Assembly (NCBI GenBank): GCA_003141715.1
Contig: PLNF01000101.1
Span: 54,902 to 118,798 of the forward strand
From: Bacteroidales bacterium
Lineage (GTDB): Bacteria; Bacteroidota; Bacteroidia; Bacteroidales; VadinHA17
DNA: 63,897 bases
Reading direction: 5' to 3'
The position numbers and the translations under genes are program-made. The notes below the pieces were generated by a model. The model was not told the DNA's origin. It ran no database searches and saw only the letters and a list, made by a program, of their open reading frames with translations. Positions 18,752 through 26,060 of the stretch are shown here, one piece after another. Position 1 is the stretch's first letter; the number at the start of each line of letters is the position of its first letter.

Positions 18752-20320
18752 TTAATTCTTTTTTACAAGGATTGCTTCCAGCTCTTCAAGAGATCTTCCT
18801 TTGGTCTCAGGTAATAATTTCCAGATAAAACCAAGACCGATCAGAGCAAATATTCCATAAAACAAAAATGTTCCACTACTTCCCAGTGTAGCTAATTCCC
18901 ATGGGAAAACAAGCTGAACCAGGAAGCTTATTGCTGAATTGATAAACCCTACAAAAGAGATTGCCGTACCTCTTATTGCATTGGGAAATAGTTCAGAGAA
19001 TAAAACCCACATTACAGGTCCGAGAGATACTGCAAATGCAGCGACAAATCCAAGTATTCCAATAAGTATCAGAGTCGGATTCATAGTTATTGAAGCCGAA
19101 ATAAACTCAGATTCATACTTCTTTTCAATCTCTTCTCCCATCGTCGTCTTAACGACATTTTTAAACTCAGTATCGCTTTTATAGATTTTGTTCATTACAG
19201 GAGCAAGCTGAACCTTGTTTATTTCTACAGGTAGTTTTGAAGCTGAAGCGTCTGTCAGTTGATATTTTGCAGAATTAAAACCATATGCAAGCAGAAACAT
19301 ACTGATGGTAATGAAGGAGATACCGGCAATAAGAAGTGGTTTTCTTCCAAGTCTGTCTATCAAAACCATAGCCACGACAGTAAATACAACATTTGTAATA
19401 CCAACCAGAATGGCCTGAATAAATGCAGCATCAGTTCCTATTCCTGATTGTTCGAAGATCATCGGTGCATAAAAGAAAACAGAATTGATCCCTGTTATTT
19501 GCTGGAGAACAGCAATGACAATACCTATTGTCAAAACAAGTTTCATTGCAGGAAGAAACAGGTTTTTAACCGGAGTCTTTTGTTTTGGGGCGGTTTCTTT
19601 TGAAACATTATCCTTTATTTCACTAATAACCTTTTCTGCATTTTCATCATCGTCAAACCTCTTCATGATCATAAGAGCCTCATCGTACCTTCCTTTCATT
19701 ACAAGCCATCTTGGGCTCTGCGGAATAAAAAGCAGAAGGAAGAAGTAAATAGTTGCAGGTAAAAATTCAATTCCAAGCATCCATCTCCATATATATTCCT
19801 TTAATTTCAGCGATTCAACCCACGATGCATCTGATTTTGAAAGATGAACAATAAGGTAATTGGTAAAAAAAGCAACAGATATACCGACAACAATATTTAA
19901 CTGATTAAATGACACCAATTTCCCGCGCTTATCTGAGGGTGAAATCTCAGCAATATACATTGGAGCAAGTATTAAAGAAGCGCCCACCCCAAGACCTGCA
20001 AGCATCCGTGCCGTTACTAATATAATGAATGAAGGTGCTATTGCTGCAAGAAATGCTGAAAATGCATAAAGCAGTGCTGACGCCTTCAGGACAATTGTTC
20101 TGCCAAACCTGTCGCTTAATGGCCCGGCAAATATCATTCCTGCAGTAGCTGCCAGAGAAAGTGAAGCAACTGCCCATCCCAGCTCAATTTTTGACAAATT
20201 GAATTGTGGTTCGATAAATTTTATTACTCCGGAAATAACAGAAGCGTCGAATCCCATTAAAAAACCGCCAAGAGCTACAATCAGGGCGGTAAGTACTACA
20301 GAGCTTTTTTGTTTTTTCAT
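18752..20320 (-). CDS. Sugar-porter MFS transporter
   Basis: A 522-residue membrane protein with twelve predicted helices and the sugar-porter signatures: GPLSDRFGRT after TM2, PQSPRWLVMKGR after TM6, LQQITGINSVFFYAP in TM7, DRLGRKPLL and PETKGRSLEELE at the C-terminus. It imports a mono- or oligosaccharide by proton symport. As first gene of the glucan locus it probably brings in laminari-oligosaccharides or glucose. A polar insert of about 65 residues (near 345-410, Lys/Glu-rich, with NKIYKSDTEFKN) lies in a late periplasmic loop and makes the protein longer than most family members. Confidence 0.9.
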   Translation of the reverse strand: MKKQKSSVVLTALIVALGGFLMGFDASVISGVIKFIEPQFNLSKIELGWAVASLSLAATAGMIFAGPLSDRFGRTIVLKASALLYAFSAFLAAIAPSFIILVTARMLAGLGVGASLILAPMYIAEISPSDKRGKLVSFNQLNIVVGISVAFFTNYLIVHLSKSDASWVESLKLKEYIWRWMLGIEFLPATIYFFLLLFIPQSPRWLVMKGRYDEALMIMKRFDDDENAEKVISEIKDNVSKETAPKQKTPVKNLFLPAMKLVLTIGIVIAVLQQITGINSVFFYAPMIFEQSGIGTDAAFIQAILVGITNVVFTVVAMVLIDRLGRKPLLIAGISFITISMFLLAYGFNSAKYQLTDASASKLPVEINKVQLAPVMNKIYKSDTEFKNVVKTTMGEEIEKKYESEFISASITMNPTLILIGILGFVAAFAVSLGPVMWVLFSELFPNAIRGTAISFVGFINSAISFLVQLVFPWELATLGSSGTFLFYGIFALIGLGFIWKLLPETKGRSLEELEAILVKKN

Positions 20321-20389
20321 ATTTGAAGTATTAGATTACTTTGAAAAATAGATGGCTAAATTTATGAATTACCCGGGAATAATCATATA

Positions 20390-20445
20390 CAAAAATATCT
20401 TTAGAAAAAAAGTCGTATTATCATCGCGTATAATACATGCTTTTT
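20390..20445 (-). promoter_or_regulatory. Candidate promoter/operator of the glucan operon
   Basis: On the minus strand TATTTTTG (complement of 20390-20397) fits the Bacteroidota -7 motif TAnnTTTG, about 70 bp before the porter ATG. No good -33 is seen. Just upstream, GTATTAT (20415-20421) and ATAATAC (20430-20436) form a perfect 7-bp inverted repeat with an 8-bp spacer, flanked by A5/T5 tracts. The repeat resembles an operator half-site pair for a LacI- or GntR-like dimer. No regulator gene lies nearby. Confidence 0.4.
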
Positions 20446-20517
20446 ATGATTACTATATCGCAGATCCTGAAGAAATATAAGATAATCAATTAGATAACGT
20501 CACCAACATTAGCATTA

Positions 20518-20655
20518 ACCCGTTGAGATCCCTCGCTATTGCTCGGAATGAATCCGCTGGCAGGCGGGGAAATGAGGAACCGAGCATGCATGCGTGCGAG
20601 CTCACTGACTTCGTCGGACGTAGCCGACTATGTCGGTCACGAATGATAGACGGTG
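20518..20655. repeat. G+C-rich intergenic repeat element
   Basis: A block of about 140 bp in AT-rich spacer. Read on the minus strand it contains CATTCCGAGCAATAGCGAGG, which resembles the CATTCCGAGC...GCGAGG repeats dispersed in many bacterial genomes, and a second CATTCGTGACCGACA start. Internal stems include GTCGG (20613-20617) with CCGAC (20624-20628). It has no coding potential. The rest of the 490-bp spacer between the porter and the lipoprotein gene holds nothing else I recognise. Confidence 0.55.
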
Positions 20656-20844
20656 AAAAAAAATTACGCTGCAAATACAATATGCACATACCATATCTGA
20701 AAAAAAACCGTTTTTATTGAAGAACATTTCATAACAAAAAACTGATTAAACATGCTGTTAAATCAGGTGTTCTTTGTAAAAGTCTGGTACATTTTTTGAG
20801 GGTTTTTAATGAATTTAGGAAAAGTCAAATTAATACTTAAAGTT

Positions 20845-21906
20845 ATGAAAAGGAACATTTTGGTAATTGGTATGGTATTTGGGCTGCTTGGCTGGAGTTG
20901 TTCCAAGGTTGATAATCAAACACAAACACTATCTCAGGGACTTAAACAGTCAATTGAACAAAATACTGCTGCTATTAATACAGCAATCGGTAAAATTTCA
21001 GAAACTAAAGGCTATCAGATTCTGTTCTTAAGTGCTGATCCAACAGCAAAAGATTTAGCTGCTGGGACTACTTTTAAAGACAGTATCACGCTTGGTCTCA
21101 TCGCAGGAATTTATGACTATCAACCCGATACGATTATTCTGCACCATAACATCGCTTATCCTTTCAGGCTATTTAAAAAGACAGGAACTAGTGATCAGAT
21201 GATAGTCAATTTACCTCAGAAGCTGATCTTTAGTCCAAGATATCTCCACAGTTTTGTTAAGTCTGATTCGGTTCTGAAAAATGATTTTACAATTTCTGCT
21301 TCAAAGTATCATCTTTATTATAATTCCTGGAACAATCTTGATTACAAACTCACTGCAGATCTTACGCTTAGTTCGATGGATTTAGGAAGTTTTGATATTT
21401 CAGAATCTTCAAACTCTTATAATGACCAGTCAAATTCTTCTCAATATACTTTCACCGGCGGATACACTATATCTACCGCATGGCAGACAGGTGATACATC
21501 CAAATTGTCATTTGCGCTTCTTCAAAATAATAATCCGCTTTTGAAAGAGACAACCCTTTATATGGGGACTGGCTTTCATAAACGGGAAAAACAATATGAT
21601 TTAACTATAGGGAATGTTGAAATTAAGAGAGGATTTGGAATTGATTCTATCCAGGTGTATCAGAATGGAGTGCTTCAGAAAACGGCCGGAGCAAAAATCA
21701 CCGACAGTGCTGACGCTACAGGAACAATATGTAATAAAAGGGATATCCTGCTTACTTTTGATGATGGGACAACGTCTAAACTAAGTACATTGATTAGTCC
21801 TGCACTTACACAGTTAAAAACGCTTGTGACTTCTCTTCACGACATGTATTTTGCAGAGAATATTGTGGATTATATAGCAATAAACATCTATTTTAATTCA
21901 AGGTAG
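20845..21906 (+). CDS. Lipoprotein of unknown function
   Basis: The protein has 353 residues from the ATG at 20845 (KRNILVIGMVFGLLGWSC). An upstream in-frame ATG at 20809 would add 12 residues and spoil the signal, so the later one is chosen. The lipobox cysteine is residue 19. The mature part starts with a helical Gln-rich stretch (TQTLSQGLKQSIEQNTAAIN). A Ser/Thr/Asn-rich beta domain follows with strand-like repeats (NDFTISASKYHLYYN, YKLTADLTLSSMD, QYDLTIGNVEI). I recognise no family. It is monocistronic and followed by a strong hairpin shared with the convergent YhcH gene. Confidence 0.8.
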   Translation: MKRNILVIGMVFGLLGWSCSKVDNQTQTLSQGLKQSIEQNTAAINTAIGKISETKGYQILFLSADPTAKDLAAGTTFKDSITLGLIAGIYDYQPDTIILHHNIAYPFRLFKKTGTSDQMIVNLPQKLIFSPRYLHSFVKSDSVLKNDFTISASKYHLYYNSWNNLDYKLTADLTLSSMDLGSFDISESSNSYNDQSNSSQYTFTGGYTISTAWQTGDTSKLSFALLQNNNPLLKETTLYMGTGFHKREKQYDLTIGNVEIKRGFGIDSIQVYQNGVLQKTAGAKITDSADATGTICNKRDILLTFDDGTTSKLSTLISPALTQLKTLVTSLHDMYFAENIVDYIAINIYFNSR

Positions 21907-21918
21907 ATCTAAATCTTA

Positions 21919-21965
21919 TTAACCGCAAAGTGCGCTAACCTGCCCTTTGTGATCTTTGCGGTTAA
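21919..21965. terminator. Bidirectional hairpin between convergent genes
   Basis: TTAACCGCAAAG (21919-21930) and CTTTGCGGTTAA (21954-21965) form a perfect 12-bp stem around a 23-nt loop containing CCCTTTGTGATC. The right arm includes the stop codon of the minus-strand YhcH gene. It can end transcription from both sides, although neither side has a T-run. It also belongs to a CTTTGTG-type repeat family seen elsewhere in the window. Confidence 0.6.
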
Positions 21966-22576
21966 TCAACTTTTAGCTTGATCACAACTTTTCGTACAGG
22001 CGAATTCACCCCGTCTTTCAATCCCGGACGATGAACATCGACTGGGAAGAAAATAAAAAATTTATCAGGGGTAGCTTTTAAACTTACTAACTTGTTAACC
22101 GTCACAAATTCTATATCCTTTGTAGCATCATATGGCATAAGAACTTCTTTAACTGATGTCAACTGAGCAATGTTCATCACCTCTTTCCCACTAATCACAT
22201 ACTGGATATCAATGTATTTCCTGTGAACTTCAAATTTTGTTGTCTCTTCATTTTTGCTGATATACTCACTCACTGTTGCAAAAAGGTTATCACCATCAAT
22301 GTCGTAGCGTTTCACCTCTAATTTTGTTAAATCAGTATTTTTAAAAAAATTAAATGCTTTTCCCCATCTCTCTTTGTTTTTAAAATAAGAAACAGCAAAT
22401 TCTCTTTTGTTTATCGAGGCATCGGGAGTTACGCTCCATCCTCCTGACCATTCATTTTTTGCAAACCATGCATCAATTTTTTTATTGCTCCAGGTTGAGG
22501 GATCTGAAGTGCTTTTGCTTCCCATCAAGCCAAAGAAACTTATCAGTGCCATAATAATTACAATTAATTTTCTCAT
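21962..22576 (-). CDS. Exported YhcH/YjgK/YiaL-family protein
   Basis: The protein has 204 residues from the ATG at 22576 (MRKLIVIIMALISFFGLMGS). The frame extends upstream to 22633, but that leader would precede a good signal peptide. The body is a YhcH/YiaL (DUF386) cupin-like domain: FEVHRKYIDIQYVISGKE, MPYDATKDIEF, FFIFFPVDVHRPGL and VRKVVIKLKV. The His residues in VHRKYID and VDVHRPG would hold the metal. Family members are linked to sugar-acid or sialic-acid metabolism, but the substrate here is unknown. A signal peptide on this fold is less usual. The stop codon lies in the shared terminator hairpin. Confidence 0.83.
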   Translation of the reverse strand: MRKLIVIIMALISFFGLMGSKSTSDPSTWSNKKIDAWFAKNEWSGGWSVTPDASINKREFAVSYFKNKERWGKAFNFFKNTDLTKLEVKRYDIDGDNLFATVSEYISKNEETTKFEVHRKYIDIQYVISGKEVMNIAQLTSVKEVLMPYDATKDIEFVTVNKLVSLKATPDKFFIFFPVDVHRPGLKDGVNSPVRKVVIKLKVD

Positions 22577-22672
22577 AACGAAGGAATTTTCTCCGGCATC
22601 AAAATTAACAAAAAAGCAAGAGTAATCAAGCACAGGGAACTAACCTCTGCTTATCGGACACAAGCCGTCGAA

Positions 22673-25360
22673 TCAAATAAACTCACTCAGAGCTTTAAAA
22701 AGACTCTTTTTATCAAAAGGCTTTGAGATGAAACCTGAGCACCCGCATTCAATTGCTTTCTCCCTGTCATCGGCATATGCTGTCTGTGCAATTATCGGAA
22801 TTTCAGTATTTTTTTCGCGTATGAGTTTTACAGCAGTGTAGCCATCCATAACAGGCATTTTTATATCCATCAAAATCAGATCTATATTTCCTGTTGAGAG
22901 ACATTTTTCAACAGCCTCTTTTCCATTATAAGCGTGCAATACTTCCGCATTGGACCCAGAAAGAAAGTACCTGATCAGTTTAAAGTTGCTTTCAACGTCT
23001 TCGGCAACCAGTATTACTTTCTTCACCGGGAACACAAAACCGTCCGGAGCTTCCTTCTCAGAAACCGGTATGGTTATTGAAACTTGCTTTTCATACGGAA
23101 TTGTAAAGAAGAATGATGTTCCTTTTCCAGGTTCTGATGTAAGCCACATCTTTCCTCCTAAATGTTCAACATAAGCTTTTGAAATTGCCAGCCCAAGTCC
23201 TGTTCCTTCATAAAGCCTTTCCATAGCGTTTTGTACCTGGTAAAACCGATCAAAGATTCTTGCATGGTGTTCCGGTGAAATTCCAATGCCCGAATCCGAA
23301 ACACAGAATTCCAAAAAATTCTCCTTCAGCTTGTACCAAATCTTAATCTGTCCTTTATCTGTGAACTTCAATGCATTACCTACCAGGTTTGAAAGGATCT
23401 GAGTTAATTTGGTATTATCAGTTAAAATTAACGCATCGGAATCGGATAAACCGGTCTCGCAGATCAGATTAATTTTCTTTTCAGCAGCTTTAGGGATAAA
23501 CTGATTACATAATGATTTAAGTATTGAATTAACACTTACTTCATTTTTAAAAGTTTTGATAAGATTTGCTTCGATATTTGAAATATCTACAATATCGGTA
23601 ATAATCGAAAGCAGATGGTTACTGCTTTGCATAATTACTTCAATGTATGATTTACGGGTCTGTTCATCCGCTTCAGGTTCTCCGAGAAGTGCTGAAAACC
23701 CTACTATTGCATTCATCGGGGTTCTTATTTCATGTGAAATATTATGCAGAAATGCCGTTTTAAGTTTGTCACTTTCTTCAGCCTTTTCTTTTGCCCTGAT
23801 CAATTCTTCTACAATCTCTTTCCTTTCAGTAATATCATGGCCTATACCCACCAGACCGGTAATATTTCCATCTTTATCATGCAACGGAATCTTTGTTGTC
23901 AGTAGCCAACGTTTTACTCCTTTTCCACTAATAAATTCTTCTTCAAGGTCAAATACGGGCTTACCTGTTTTTATAATTTTCTTGTCGTCATTGTAACCAC
24001 GTTCTCCTATCTTACCGGGGAACAATTCAATGTCAGTCTTCCCAAGAACCTCAGATTCTGTCGTTAATCCAATATTCTCTACATCTGCTTTATTGGCAAT
24101 GACTTTCCTGCATTCTTTATCCTGGACATAAATCGGATCAGGAAGGTTATCTATTAATGTACGCAGCATTCTGCGTTCCTGATCGATTGCTTCCTGAGCT
24201 TTCTTACGTTCTGATATATCGCGCATGCTCCCGACTATCTTTTCAGGCCGCCCTTGAATATCGTAAATGATCTTTGAAGTAAGAGAACACGGGATTAAGG
24301 ACCCATCTCGATTCTTCAGGGTGATTTCATAATCATTTAAATAACCCCGGCCTGCTAATTCTGACAGAAGTTTTTGCCGCTCTTCAGGATCAGCATAAAA
24401 TTCGGACATAGATTTACCGATCAGGTCTTCTCTGCCATATTGTTGGTTAGATAGGAAACTGATTGATGGACTGATATTAATGATCGTTCCGTTGATAGAT
24501 GTTTCATAATAGAGGTCCTGAACATTGTCAAAAATAATGCGATACATTTCTTCGCTTTCATGCAACGCTTTTTCGGTGTTTTTACGGTCGGTAATATCCT
24601 GAATTACACCGACTACCATTACTTGTTCATCATATTGTTCCAGTACAAGTTCAGCTTTTGAATATACTGTTCTTACAGTTCCGTCATTTTCACGCTTTAT
24701 CTTAAACTCTATATTATATGGTTCATTGTATTTTAACAAACGGTCCAGAGCCTCATCAAGCATGGCCCGATATTCTGGAAGCGGAATACTTTTTACAATT
24801 TCGGAAGAAATTTCATGAATTTCCGGGTCTAAACCATAAATGCTTAATGCCTCGTCAGAACCCCAGATTAATCTGGATGAAAGATCCAGTTCCCAGTTTC
24901 CAACATGGGCAAGGGATTGTGCTTTTTGCAGTCTCAATTCGCTCTTTTGCAATTCCTTCTCAGCAGCTATTTTCTCTCTTGCTAATCTTGATTTTTTAAT
25001 TGAATTGACAATTGCCGGTCCAAGTCGGGAAAGATTATCTTTTAATATATAATCATCAGCTCCGGCTTTCATGCACTCAACGGCAACTTCTTCATTTACT
25101 GACCCTGTTACCAGGATGAATGGAATTAATGGAGTCTGCTCATTACGAAGTTTAAGCGCCGTCATTCCGTCAAACCGTGGAAGAGAATAATCGGAAATAA
25201 TTAAATCCGGCTCAAAATCTTTCAGGCACTTAAGATACTCCTCTGTGTTATCAACAATTAATTTTGAAAACAAGATATTGTTCTTTTCAATTTCGCGCCA
25301 GATCAATTCTGCGTCGGTTTTAACATCTTCCACAAATAATATCTTCAACTTACCAGCCAT
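22673..25360 (-). CDS. Hybrid histidine kinase REC-PAS(x3)-HisKA-HATPase-REC
   Basis: An 895-residue cytoplasmic protein with no transmembrane segment. An N-terminal receiver (about 5-125) has Asp57 in LIISDYSLPRFDG. Three PAS/PAC modules follow (about 140-265, 270-395, 400-520), two of them ending in an ITERK or ISERK coupling motif. HisKA has phospho-acceptor His543 in NISHEIRTPMNA, and the HATPase region has SDSGIGI and YEGTGLGLAISKAY. A C-terminal receiver (about 775-893) contains LILMDIKMPVMDG. Receivers at both ends suggest input from, and output to, other kinases. It is first downstream of the response regulator and the second kinase on the same strand. Confidence 0.92.
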   Translation of the reverse strand: MAGKLKILFVEDVKTDAELIWREIEKNNILFSKLIVDNTEEYLKCLKDFEPDLIISDYSLPRFDGMTALKLRNEQTPLIPFILVTGSVNEEVAVECMKAGADDYILKDNLSRLGPAIVNSIKKSRLAREKIAAEKELQKSELRLQKAQSLAHVGNWELDLSSRLIWGSDEALSIYGLDPEIHEISSEIVKSIPLPEYRAMLDEALDRLLKYNEPYNIEFKIKRENDGTVRTVYSKAELVLEQYDEQVMVVGVIQDITDRKNTEKALHESEEMYRIIFDNVQDLYYETSINGTIINISPSISFLSNQQYGREDLIGKSMSEFYADPEERQKLLSELAGRGYLNDYEITLKNRDGSLIPCSLTSKIIYDIQGRPEKIVGSMRDISERKKAQEAIDQERRMLRTLIDNLPDPIYVQDKECRKVIANKADVENIGLTTESEVLGKTDIELFPGKIGERGYNDDKKIIKTGKPVFDLEEEFISGKGVKRWLLTTKIPLHDKDGNITGLVGIGHDITERKEIVEELIRAKEKAEESDKLKTAFLHNISHEIRTPMNAIVGFSALLGEPEADEQTRKSYIEVIMQSSNHLLSIITDIVDISNIEANLIKTFKNEVSVNSILKSLCNQFIPKAAEKKINLICETGLSDSDALILTDNTKLTQILSNLVGNALKFTDKGQIKIWYKLKENFLEFCVSDSGIGISPEHHARIFDRFYQVQNAMERLYEGTGLGLAISKAYVEHLGGKMWLTSEPGKGTSFFFTIPYEKQVSITIPVSEKEAPDGFVFPVKKVILVAEDVESNFKLIRYFLSGSNAEVLHAYNGKEAVEKCLSTGNIDLILMDIKMPVMDGYTAVKLIREKNTEIPIIAQTAYADDREKAIECGCSGFISKPFDKKSLFKALSEFI

Positions 25361-25490
25361 ATAATGTATATTTTATTTATTATTAATAGGCATCACTAGC
25401 AAATTGTTACCTTGTATTTCATTGTATTTCAATTCTCCAATCCTTTCAACTCCTTCAACTTTCATCCACCGAAGCTTTAGCGAAGGTGGA

Positions 25491-25934
25491 CTATTTCAGG
25501 GGCTCATTAACCAGCAGCCAATATAACCCAAGACTGCTCATTGAACTGAGGAACTGATCGAAGTTAACAGGTTTTATCACATAACTGTTTACACCCAGTT
25601 CATATGCCTCTTTCATATCCGGTTCTTCCCGTGAAGATGTAACCGCTACAACGGGTATGTGAACAGTTCGTTTGTCTCCTTTAACGATCTTAAGCACCTC
25701 CAGCCCGCTGACTTTAGGTAGTTTTAGATCGAGTAGCACAACTTTCGGAGGATTTGCAAAACTTCTTGATTCGTATTTCCCCCTGCAGAAGAAAAAATCA
25801 AGAGCTTCAGCTCCATCCTTAGCTACGATGACATGATTTGCCAGGTTGTTCTTCTTCAGCGCCCGCAGTGTAAGCTCAGCATCACGCGGGTTGTCTTCCA
25901 CGATTAAAATTTCAACTGCATTAAAATCTTCCAT
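25491..25934 (-). CDS. Single-domain response regulator, Rcp1-like
   Basis: A 147-residue receiver with no output domain. It has the acidic pocket [10 protein letters not shown], phospho-acceptor Asp69 in [13 protein letters not shown], the switch Thr/Ser in [11 protein letters not shown] and Lys in SYVIKPVNF. The extra loop [17 protein letters not shown] is typical of Rcp1-type regulators that partner phytochrome or PAS kinases. It lies between two PAS kinases on one strand (116 bp after the first, 130 bp before the second), so it probably relays phosphate between them. Neither kinase shows a bilin-binding GAF/PHY unit. Confidence 0.92.
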   Translation of the reverse strand: MEDFNAVEILIVEDNPRDAELTLRALKKNNLANHVIVAKDGAEALDFFFCRGKYESRSFANPPKVVLLDLKLPKVSGLEVLKIVKGDKRTVHIPVVAVTSSREEPDMKEAYELGVNSYVIKPVNFDQFLSSMSSLGLYWLLVNEPLK

Positions 25935-25979
25935 TATATTTTACTTTTTATATAATATTACTACTTAATCAATTTATGT

Positions 25980-26060
25980 TGCTGGTTGCTGGGTACTTGG
26001 TCTGGGTGTTTTGTGCCAATCTACCAAAACGAGATCCCAGAACCCAGGACCTAGGACCCA
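25980..26060. repeat. Degenerate GGGTAC/CCCAG intergenic repeat
   Basis: The spacer holds related words on both strands: GCTGGGTACTTGGTCTGGG (25989-26007) and then ACCCAGGACCTAGGACCCAG (26042-26061), which can fold back on each other. The element overlaps the last codons and stop of the kinase gene ending at 26051, so that protein's final residues (IGTGS) are encoded by repeat sequence. Confidence 0.45.

Noticed and set aside
21954..21965. attC-like or integron site reading of the intergenic inverted repeats
   Set aside because: No GTTRRRY/RYYYAAC arms in the right order and no integron integrase; terminator or repeat is simpler.
23556..23996. 146-codon plus-strand ORF with Ser/Leu/Ile-rich sequence
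   Set aside because: Antisense to HisKA and PAS regions of the hybrid kinase; the apparent membrane helices come from the complement of acidic codons.
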